Shown piece after piece: positions 1-5,375 of a stretch of DNA of 7,999 nucleotides. Location of the stretch: the NCBI GenBank assembly GCA_026386995.1, contig JAPLMO010000018.1, forward strand, positions 1 through 7,999, read 5' to 3'. Origin of the DNA: Planctomycetota bacterium. GTDB lineage: Bacteria > Planctomycetota > Phycisphaerae > FEN-1346. Position 1 is the first letter of the stretch. Each line of letters opens with the position of its first letter. A program made the translations under genes and the position numbers. The notes under the pieces were generated by a model. That model did not search any database. It was not told the origin of the DNA and saw only the letters and a list, made by a program, of their open reading frames with translations.

Positions 1-2
1 GG

Positions 3-725
3 GTCAAACTGCACGAATCGGTCGTCAAGCAGGCGGTCGACGCGGCCCCCGCCTACATCACCATAGACGCCCTCCCGAAGGACCGTCTGACCGGCAAGGT
101 CACCAAGATCGCCATCATGCCCGACCGCAGCCAGTGGTGGCTGAACCCGGGCCTGAAGACCTACCTCACGGAGATGACGCTCGACCAGACGCCCGAGGGC
201 CTGAAGCCCGGCATGAGCGCCCAGGTGGAAGTCCTGGTCGATACGCGCAACGACGTCCTCCAGGTGCCGGTGTCGGCGGTGTTCGTGGACCAGGGATTCC
301 AGGTGCTGTACGTCAAGACGCCGACGGGCGTCGAGACCCGCCGCATCGAGGTGGGCCTCTCGAACGAACGCATGGTCGAGATAGTTAAGGGCCTTACGGA
401 GGGCGAAGAGGTGTACCTCTTCAAGCCCCCTGGAGCCGAGGAATTGAAGGTCTCGGACGAGGAAAAGAAGGCCAACGAAGAGGCCGACTGGAAGAAGGCA
501 TCGGAGAACGCCGCACGCATCGAACCGCCCGCCGTGGAATCGCCCGACGAGCCGCCCAACAGCAAAGACCGGTCCAGCGGCAAAGGCGGCAGGCCCCCTG
601 CCGGCGATGGCGAACGCGGCGGTGATCGCGGCGACCGGCCACGCACGCCCAAGGCCGAGAAGCCTGTGGCCTCCCCTGCCTCGCCTGCCTCTGCGGCCCC
701 TGTCGAGAAAGGCAAGCGGGCATGA
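3..725 (+). CDS. Efflux periplasmic adaptor (HlyD/MacA family), C-terminal part
   Basis: The last 240 residues of a membrane-fusion (adaptor) protein; the N-terminus lies before the window. Frame 3 is open from the first full codon at position 3, 38 codons before the first ATG at 117. The family hallmark is seen in the beta-barrel/membrane-proximal part: a GLKPGMSAQVEVLVD segment followed by NDVLQVPVSAVF, then a beta-rich stretch ending VGLSNERMVEIVKGLTEGEEVYL. Such adaptors bridge an inner-membrane MacB-type transporter to an outer-membrane channel in Gram-negative bacteria. The last ~80 residues are a charged, Pro/Gly/Ala-rich tail (Lys/Glu first, then Gly-Asp-Arg and Ser-Pro-Ala runs), which is longer than usual and probably disordered. 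The stop overlaps the start of the ATPase gene in an ATGA, so the two are co-translated. Family assignment is firm; the substrate is unknown. Confidence 0.88.
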   Translation, partial: VKLHESVVKQAVDAAPAYITIDALPKDRLTGKVTKIAIMPDRSQWWLNPGLKTYLTEMTLDQTPEGLKPGMSAQVEVLVDTRNDVLQVPVSAVFVDQGFQVLYVKTPTGVETRRIEVGLSNERMVEIVKGLTEGEEVYLFKPPGAEELKVSDEEKKANEEADWKKASENAARIEPPAVESPDEPPNSKDRSSGKGGRPPAGDGERGGDRGDRPRTPKAEKPVASPASPASAAPVEKGKRA

Positions 726-1405
726 GCCTGGCGCAACTCGTCAACCTTCGCAAGGTGTACCAGATGGCGGCCGGCGTCGAGGTTGTTGCCCTGCGCGACG
801 TCAGCCTCACCATCAAGGAAGGCGAGTACCTGGCCATCATGGGTCCCTCGGGCTCCGGCAAGAGCACGCTGCTGAACCTCATCGGGTGCCTCGACCGGCC
901 CTCGAGCGGCCATTACATCCTGGGCGGCGAAGACGTCTCGGGCCTGTCGGACTCGGAACTCAGCGCGGTGCGGGGCCGCCGGATCGGCTTCGTCTTCCAG
1001 TCGTTCAACCTGATTCCGCAACTGACGGCCCTCGACAACATCGAGGTGCCGCTCTTCTACCAGCAGGTCCCGCGGCGCGAGCGCCGCCGCCGGAGCGAGG
1101 AACTGGCCGAGCGGGTCGGCCTCGGCCCACGCGCACGCCATAAGCCGATGGAACTCTCGGGCGGCGAGCAGCAACGCGTTGCCATCGCGCGGGCCCTGGC
1201 CAACGATCCCCTGATCATCCTTGCCGACGAACCCACCGGAAACCTCGACTCGCGGACCGGCCAGGAGATCCTCGCCATCTTCGACGACCTGTCGTCCCGC
1301 GGGCGAACGCTGATCATCGTAACGCACGACGAGTCCGTCGGCCGCCGCACGCACAGCATCGTCCGCGTCGCCGACGGATTGGTCGTCAGCCAAACGAAGA
1401 ATTGA
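722..1405 (+). CDS. ABC transporter ATP-binding protein (MacB/LolD type)
   Basis: A 227-aa cytoplasmic ATPase that would drive the permease encoded at 1539. All nucleotide-binding motifs are intact: Walker [10 protein letters not shown] (residues 41-49), Q-loop Gln93 in VFQSFNLIP, signature [15 protein letters not shown] from 145, Walker [15 protein letters not shown] (164-177), and the switch His202 in THD. The [20 protein letters not shown] stretch and the length are typical of the LolD/MacB (MJ0796) subfamily, used for lipoprotein release, drug or peptide export and mechanotransmission. A basic run of seven arginines in 11 residues (118-124 and nearby) follows the Q-loop region. The start overlaps the adaptor stop by 4 bp (ATGA), which fixes it by translational coupling. 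The substrate cannot be told from sequence. Confidence 0.95.
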   Translation: MSLAQLVNLRKVYQMAAGVEVVALRDVSLTIKEGEYLAIMGPSGSGKSTLLNLIGCLDRPSSGHYILGGEDVSGLSDSELSAVRGRRIGFVFQSFNLIPQLTALDNIEVPLFYQQVPRRERRRRSEELAERVGLGPRARHKPMELSGGEQQRVAIARALANDPLIILADEPTGNLDSRTGQEILAIFDDLSSRGRTLIIVTHDESVGRRTHSIVRVADGLVVSQTKN

Positions 1406-1428
1406 CATGACATCCCAAGCAAACAAAG

Positions 1429-1528
1429 CGGGATTCGGGATTCGGGATTCGGACCCAGGCGCAAGTGAGGGCCGGTCGCCGACCCGCGGGTCTATTCCCG
1501 ATTTCCGATTCCCGAATCCCGGTTCCCG
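1429..1528. repeat. Inverted repeat built of GGGATTC heptamers
   Basis: The left arm is three exact tandem copies of GGGATTC (1430-1436, 1437-1443, 1444-1450). The right arm is five heptamers in the opposite sense (ATTCCCG, ATTTCCG, ATTCCCG, AATCCCG, GTTCCCG; 1494-1528). Between them, GACCC (1452-1456) can pair with GGGTC (1488-1492), and the interior holds a small GGTC-gcc-GACC hairpin (1474-1484) and a 12-bp palindrome GACCCGCGGGTC (1481-1492). The whole could fold into one long imperfect stem. It fills nearly all of the gap between the ATPase and permease genes. It resembles dispersed non-coding elements found in some planctomycete-like genomes, but that comparison is from memory and the copy number here cannot be seen. 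Confidence 0.85.
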
Positions 1529-1538
1529 TCGTTGAAAG

Positions 1539-2888
1539 ATGTTGGTGCCTCTGATGCTGTCTATGAAGACAACCGAAACGCTTCGCCTGGGCATCGAGAG
1601 CCTCATGCTCCACCCGGCACGGAGCGTTCTGACGATGCTGGGCATCCTCTTCGGCGTCTGCGCCGTCATCGCAACACTGGCGGTCGTCGAAGGCATCAGC
1701 CACAAGATGCAGGAAGAGGTCCTGAAGATGGGGGCCACCAACATCATCGTCCATGCCGTCAGGCCCCCCGAGAGCCAGACGACCACCAGTTCCGCCGGCG
1801 GCGACGCCCTCGCCTACGGCCTGACGTACGAGGATGCCGAACGCATCCAGTCGAGCATCCAGGGGGCCGACGTCATCGTCCCGACCCGCAAGATTCCCAC
1901 CATGGCCCGCTGCCTTACGCGGCGCACCCGCGTCGACGTCCTGGGCACAGTGCCGTGGTACAGCACCACGTACGGCATCCAGGTAGCCAGCGGGCGGTGG
2001 CTCACGGCCATGGACCTCCGCAAGGCCGACAACGTGTGCGTCCTTGGCGCCTCGGCCGCCGAGACCTTGCTGCCGCGCGATGAGCCCGTCGGCAAGTCCC
2101 TCTGGCTCGGCGAGTATGCATACCGCATTGTGGGCGTGCTGAAGCCGCGCGGCATGGGCGCCGCGGGCAAAGGCGGCAATGCGGAGGATTACGATAAGGC
2201 GGTCTACATTCCGCTGACCGCCGCCAGCCGACGCTGGGGACAGGTCCTGACGGACCGCAGCGCCGGCGGCCACACCCACGAAATGTGCGAACTGCACGAG
2301 ATCACCGTCAAACTGGCCACGGCCGAGCAGGTGCACTCGGCGGAACGCATCATCACGCACCTCCTGGAGAAGTTTCACACGACCACCGGCAAGGACTGGG
2401 ACGTCCTCGTGCCGCTGGAACGCCTGGAGGCCCTGGAGCGCACGAAGTGGCTCTTCGTGGTCCTCGGGGCGTCGATTGCGGCCATCAGCCTGCTGGTGGG
2501 CGGCATCGGCATCATGAACATCATGCTTGCGAGCGTCACGGAGCGCACGCGCGAGATCGGCATCCGCCGCGCCATGGGCGCCAAACGCAAAGACATCGTC
2601 CAGCAGTTCCTCGTGGAGACGGTCGTCCTGTCGTCGCTCGGCGGGGCCATCGGCGTGCCCGTCGGGGCGGCGCTGGCCACGATCATCCCGTGGGGCCTGA
2701 CGAAAGCGGCCACGAGCCTCGGCGTGGGCGGCGAGGCGGCCCTGTCGAGCCTCTCGCAGACGATCATTACGCCCGGCGCCGTCATCCTCGCGCTCGGGAC
2801 AAGCGTCCTGGTGGGCGTCGCCAGCGGCGTCTACCCCGCCTACCGCGCCTCGCAGATGGACCCCATCCGGGCGCTAAGGCACGAGTAG
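1539..2888 (+). CDS. ABC transporter permease (MacB/FtsX family)
   Basis: A 449-aa inner-membrane permease, normal length for a MacB permease without a fused ATPase. It has one N-terminal transmembrane segment (about 31-51, VLTMLGILFGVCAVIATLAVV), a large periplasmic MacB_PCD-type domain (about 52-300), then three C-terminal segments (about 305-327, 357-384, 412-434). Diagnostic FtsX motifs are GGIGIMNIMLASVTERTREI followed by GIRRAMGAKR (321-350) and the terminal PAYRASQMDPIRALRHE. With the adaptor and ATPase it forms a tripartite exporter; the 133-bp gap to the ATPase is occupied by an inverted repeat. The start is uncertain: in-frame ATGs lie at 1539, 1554 and 1563. The first has GAAAG directly before it, too close for a good ribosome site; the third (MKTTETLRLGIESL) best matches where family members begin. 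Substrate unknown. Confidence 0.93.
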   Translation: MLVPLMLSMKTTETLRLGIESLMLHPARSVLTMLGILFGVCAVIATLAVVEGISHKMQEEVLKMGATNIIVHAVRPPESQTTTSSAGGDALAYGLTYEDAERIQSSIQGADVIVPTRKIPTMARCLTRRTRVDVLGTVPWYSTTYGIQVASGRWLTAMDLRKADNVCVLGASAAETLLPRDEPVGKSLWLGEYAYRIVGVLKPRGMGAAGKGGNAEDYDKAVYIPLTAASRRWGQVLTDRSAGGHTHEMCELHEITVKLATAEQVHSAERIITHLLEKFHTTTGKDWDVLVPLERLEALERTKWLFVVLGASIAAISLLVGGIGIMNIMLASVTERTREIGIRRAMGAKRKDIVQQFLVETVVLSSLGGAIGVPVGAALATIIPWGLTKAATSLGVGGEAALSSLSQTIITPGAVILALGTSVLVGVASGVYPAYRASQMDPIRALRHE

Positions 2889-2907
2889 TCCTACAGCACC
2901 ACTTAAT

Positions 2908-2970
2908 CTTTTGTGCGCTGGCTAAGGCTTGCATTGATTCCCGTCACCCGATAGCATGACGGCACAAAAG
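2908..2970. repeat. Nested inverted repeats after the permease gene
   Basis: A perfect 9-bp inverted repeat, CTTTTGTGC (2908-2916) and GCACAAAAG (2962-2970), encloses a second perfect hairpin, CCGTCA (2941-2946) and TGACGG (2957-2962) with a 10-nt loop. A direct repeat TGATTCCCG occurs at 2935-2943 and 2971-2979. The position, 20 bp after the permease stop and 64 bp before the protease start, fits a transcription end or a small repeat element. There is no U-tract after the hairpin, so it is not a classical intrinsic terminator. Confidence 0.5.
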
Positions 2971-3020
2971 TGATTCCCGCCCAGGTGTCGATCCGAAAAC
3001 TAGCGGGACTCTCAGAATCA

Positions 3021-3027
3021 AAGGGGG
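3021..3027 (+). promoter_or_regulatory. Ribosome binding site of the protease gene
   Basis: AAGGGGG ends 6 nt before the ATG at 3034. It is a purine-rich Shine-Dalgarno-like sequence and supports this start, which also begins a clear signal peptide. Confidence 0.65.
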
Positions 3028-3033
3028 CGAAAT

Positions 3034-4749
3034 ATGCCTGCACATCGAATTCTATTCGCCGTCGTTGGCCTGGGCCTGGTCGGGATGCTGCCGGTTCTGG
3101 TTGCGGCCCAAACGCAACCCGGCGCGGATGCTGCAAAAGCGGGCCTTTCGCCGAAGACCCTGCTTGACGAGATTGTGGGGAACGCCGGCGTGGATGCTGG
3201 GAAAGCGGCCCTCTCGGCCGAGCAGGTCTTCAGCCGGGTATCCCCGGCCGTGGTTCGCGTCGTCGTGCGGGACCGGGACTTCAAGGAGATCGGCTTCGGG
3301 TCCGGCTTCTTCGTGGCGGCAGAAGGGCTGCTGGTAACGAATCACCACGTCGTCCGGGGCGCGGTGTTCGCGACCGCCCTTCGCGCCGATGGCAGCACAC
3401 TGTTCGTGGACGGCGTCCTGGCGCTCGACGAGGGCCGAGACCTGGCCGTCCTGAAAGTCAACGGTACGGGCCTGCCATGCCTGGAGGTGGCCCCCGCCGA
3501 TGCCCCGCCGCCCGTCGGAACCCAAGTCTATGCCGTCGGCAATCCTTTGGGCCAGACGAACACTTTTTCGAATGGCATGGTCAGCGGCATCCGCAAGGAG
3601 GGCGGCGAAGTCCGCGAAATTCAGACGAACGCGGCCATCAGCCCCGGCTCAAGCGGCGGACCGCTAGTCGATGCGCAAGGGCGGGTCGTCGGCGTGATCA
3701 AGTACTACATGGTCGATGGGCAGGCCCTGAACTTCGCGGTTCCTGCTGCCGCCGTGCGGGCGCTCCAGGTGAAGGCGGCCACAGCCAAACCGGCCCCGCT
3801 GGCAAGCGCCGGAGGAAAGCCCCTCGACGCAAAGGCTACGCGGGAACTGGACGCGGCGTGGGCGGCCATGGACAAGAAGCGATGGAGCGATGCCGCCGGA
3901 ATCCTCACGGGCCTTCGCAGCCGGCAACCGGACAACCCGTTCGTCTGGTACACCCTCGGATATCTCCACATGGAACTCAGGAATCTCGAACTGGCGGTTG
4001 AGGCATTCAAGACGGCCATCCTTCTGAAACCTGACTTTGTCGAGGCGTACGGCAATCTGGGTTGGTGCTATGCCGCGATGGGCAATTATGCCGACGCGGT
4101 CGTGCCTTATAAGATGGTAATTCAACTGAAATCAGATGACGCCAAGGCATACCGCGGACTGGCTGGTGCGTACCGCGGAACGGGGCGCTACAGCCAGGCG
4201 CTCGACGCACTACGCACGGCCATCCGTCTCGAACCCCGCAATGCCTATAATTATACTGACCTAGCCGAGACCTACATAGGGTTAAACCAGTACGATGATG
4301 CAGCACGGAGCTTCAAGATAGCCGCCGACTTGGATCCTAAAAACCTCACGTTTGTAGGCTTTCTTGTTACCGTGGGGTTCCTCTCGGACCGCCCTCCTGT
4401 GCAGCTTGAGTTTTGCAAGGCAGTGATCCGCATCATGCCGGACTTCGCCGAGGCGTACTGCTTTCTCGGTCTGACCTACGACGACATGGGCCGCTGGGCG
4501 GAGGCGATCGAGGCCAGCAAGACGGCCATCCGCCTGAAACCGGACCTCGCCACGGCGTACCGCATTCTCGGCTTGGTCTACTGCAAGATGGGCAACCGCG
4601 CCGAGGCCCTTCGCGCCTACCAAACCCTGCAACGACTGGATCCGGCCGGGGCGGAGATACTCCGGGTTTCGATTGAGCGGCTGCCGGAATCGACAAAGCA
4701 GAGTCCAGACCGCCTGCCCCACGCTATACCCCGACTAGCGCCACGGTAG
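3034..4749 (+). CDS. Secreted HtrA-like serine protease with C-terminal TPR repeats
   Basis: A 571-aa protein. Residues 1-25 are a signal peptide (basic MPAHR, hydrophobic core, VAAQ cleavage region), so it is exported. Residues ~64-245 form a trypsin-like S1C (HtrA/DegP) domain with an intact triad: His105 in VTNHHVV, Asp136 in GRDLAVLKV, Ser207 in GSSGGP; VYAVGNPLGQ and the closing ALNFAVP are also typical. No PDZ domain follows. After an Ala/Pro/Lys linker (about 246-265), residues ~270-540 are six or seven tetratricopeptide repeats, for example from 302, 336, 370, 404, 471 and 505, with a degenerate one near 438-470. TPRs bind proteins, so this is probably an envelope protease or regulator recruited by partners; the target is unknown. 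The gene appears monocistronic, 145 bp after the permease. DNA around 4240-4440 looks more AT-rich than the rest. Confidence 0.9.
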   Translation: MPAHRILFAVVGLGLVGMLPVLVAAQTQPGADAAKAGLSPKTLLDEIVGNAGVDAGKAALSAEQVFSRVSPAVVRVVVRDRDFKEIGFGSGFFVAAEGLLVTNHHVVRGAVFATALRADGSTLFVDGVLALDEGRDLAVLKVNGTGLPCLEVAPADAPPPVGTQVYAVGNPLGQTNTFSNGMVSGIRKEGGEVREIQTNAAISPGSSGGPLVDAQGRVVGVIKYYMVDGQALNFAVPAAAVRALQVKAATAKPAPLASAGGKPLDAKATRELDAAWAAMDKKRWSDAAGILTGLRSRQPDNPFVWYTLGYLHMELRNLELAVEAFKTAILLKPDFVEAYGNLGWCYAAMGNYADAVVPYKMVIQLKSDDAKAYRGLAGAYRGTGRYSQALDALRTAIRLEPRNAYNYTDLAETYIGLNQYDDAARSFKIAADLDPKNLTFVGFLVTVGFLSDRPPVQLEFCKAVIRIMPDFAEAYCFLGLTYDDMGRWAEAIEASKTAIRLKPDLATAYRILGLVYCKMGNRAEALRAYQTLQRLDPAGAEILRVSIERLPESTKQSPDRLPHAIPRLAPR

Positions 4750-5182
4750 GCAGGGGCGGCCGCGTACGCGGGCGGGCCTCGTGGCGAGGGTCAAGACCGG
4801 CCGGTGCATGCCGCGCCTGTTCACGGAAGGACTTCGGTCAACGCAAACCAGCGCGCTAAAAAAGGGGCCGCCCCCGGCGCTGTTGCGCAATGATACACCC
4901 TAAAAAGGGGAAGCCCGCCGACGCCCCCTGCGTGCCCTCCATGCCACCACAGTATCGTTAAATGTACCTGCGTGCCGTGCAATCATCCACGGTATTTGAC
5001 CGACTACTCGCTCGCAAAACCCCCCGAACTGAGTTTTACAGAAAAAATCTTTCCTTAACCACGGGAACACTACTTTCGCATAACCCCTGCATTAACAAAC
5101 ACTTACAGCACTCGCCGACCTTGCCACCGCCAACCCCGCGCCGATCGCGCAAAAAGGGGTTATGTCTTTTCCGATGGCGCAA

Positions 5183-5201
5183 CCGACATATACAGTGTCG
5201 G
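5183..5201. promoter_or_regulatory. 19-bp palindrome, candidate operator 1
   Basis: CCGACATATACAGTGTCGG has perfect 6-bp arms around a 7-bp spacer, 36 bp before the small HTH gene. The spacer includes TATACA, which resembles a -10 box, although no good -35 is placed for it. A 19-bp symmetric site just upstream of a DNA-binding protein gene suggests autoregulation. This is an inference from position and symmetry. Confidence 0.45.
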
Positions 5202-5216
5202 GTACACAAGGAATGG

Positions 5217-5235
5217 TTGACGTTCAAGGAGTCAA
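5217..5235. promoter_or_regulatory. 19-bp palindrome around the ribosome site, candidate operator 2
   Basis: TTGACGTTCAAGGAGTCAA has 5-bp arms TTGAC and GTCAA around a 9-nt centre. It shares the pattern GAC-N9-GTC and the 19-bp length with the palindrome at 5183-5201; the centres are 34 bp apart. It holds the Shine-Dalgarno sequence in its centre, so it could act as a DNA operator or as an RNA hairpin presenting the ribosome site in its loop. Confidence 0.4.
5226..5231 (+). promoter_or_regulatory. Ribosome binding site deciding the HTH gene start
   Basis: AAGGAG lies 6 nt before the ATG at 5238. It is the clearest Shine-Dalgarno site in this part of the window and fixes the start at 5238 rather than an upstream in-frame ATG at 4962. 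Confidence 0.8.
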
Positions 5236-5237
5236 TT

Positions 5238-5375
5238 ATGGAAAGCGATGCAGTGGTAAAGACTGCCGAGATTGCACGGCTGCTTGGCGTTTCCACCTGG
5301 ACAATCCGGGCCTGGGTCAAGGCGGGGCGCCTCCCCGTCGGGACCGCAGAGAAAGGCAGGAAGAACCATGTCTGA
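5238..5375 (+). CDS. Small MerR/excisionase-like helix-turn-helix protein
   Basis: A 45-aa protein. Residues 7-33 (VKTAEIARLLGVSTWTIRAW, then VKAGRLP) match the helix-turn-helix of the MerR/HTH_17 excisionase superfamily: first helix TAEIARLLG, turn GVS, recognition helix TWTIRAWVKAG, then the RLP that opens the wing. It stops after GTAEKGRKNHV, where relatives usually continue into the wing and a linker, so it is a minimal or truncated DNA-binding module. The reading frame is open further upstream to 4962, but the extra residues resemble no protein and the AAGGAG at 5226 supports 5238. It overlaps the TIR gene by 8 bp (ATGTCTGA), so the two are probably translationally coupled. Likely role: repressor or activator of the pair. 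The alternative is an N-terminal DNA-binding domain joined to the TIR protein by frameshifting. Confidence 0.75.
   Translation: MESDAVVKTAEIARLLGVSTWTIRAWVKAGRLPVGTAEKGRKNHV
5358..5363 (+). promoter_or_regulatory. Ribosome binding site of the TIR gene
   Basis: AGGAAG ends 4 nt before the ATG at 5368, inside the end of the HTH gene. It supports 5368 as the start over the in-frame ATG at 5272, whose extra 32 residues would overlap most of the HTH gene and look like an out-of-frame translation of it. Confidence 0.6.

Larger units (their letters stand above)
4750..5237. other. Intergenic stretch with no convincing gene
   Basis: A 488-bp gap between the protease and the small HTH gene. I see no RNA gene and no credible coding region. 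It contains a 12-bp palindrome CCGCGTACGCGG (4760-4771), a short hairpin CCTCG-tgg-CGAGG (4777-4789) that could end the protease transcript but lacks a U-tract, a palindrome ACCGGCCGGT (4796-4805), three copies of AAAAAGGGG with similar flanks (CTAAAAAAGGGG at 4856-4867, CTAAAAAGGGG at 4900-4910, CAAAAAGGGG at 5150-5159), and a 10-bp direct repeat CCTGCGTGCC (4927-4936 and 4967-4976). From about 5000 to 5150 the + strand is rich in C and A and poor in G, unlike the surrounding coding DNA. The last 60 bp hold the palindromes described separately. Confidence 0.7.

Noticed and set aside
1430..1528. Heptamer repeats as a CRISPR array
   Set aside because: Units are 7 bp and contiguous with no spacers, and no cas genes are present.
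161..1786. Long minus-strand open frame (541 codons) across the adaptor and ATPase genes
   Set aside because: It is antisense to clear genes, crosses the non-coding repeat (giving low-complexity [11 protein letters not shown] residues) and resembles no protein; GC-rich coding DNA commonly leaves such open shadows.
1386..2378. Minus-strand open frame of 330 codons opposite the permease gene
   Set aside because: It is antisense to the conserved MacB permease and runs into the heptamer repeat; no family features.
3034..4749. Protease-TPR gene as a partner of the TIR defence unit
   Set aside because: It has a signal peptide and its own ribosome site, and lies 488 bp upstream across a composition change; trypsin-like defence effectors act in the cytoplasm. 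Proximity alone is not enough.
5217..5222. TTGACG as a -35 promoter box
   Set aside because: It is 16 bp before the start codon, so a promoter there would begin inside the gene; it fits better as an arm of a palindrome.
4962..5237. Upstream extension of the HTH gene to an ATG at 4962
   Set aside because: The extra 92 residues show no protein-like pattern, and the strong AAGGAG site 6 nt before 5238 marks the likely start.
5272..5367. Earlier in-frame ATG for the TIR protein
   Set aside because: The added residues only restate the HTH gene in another frame, and AGGAAG precedes the ATG at 5368.
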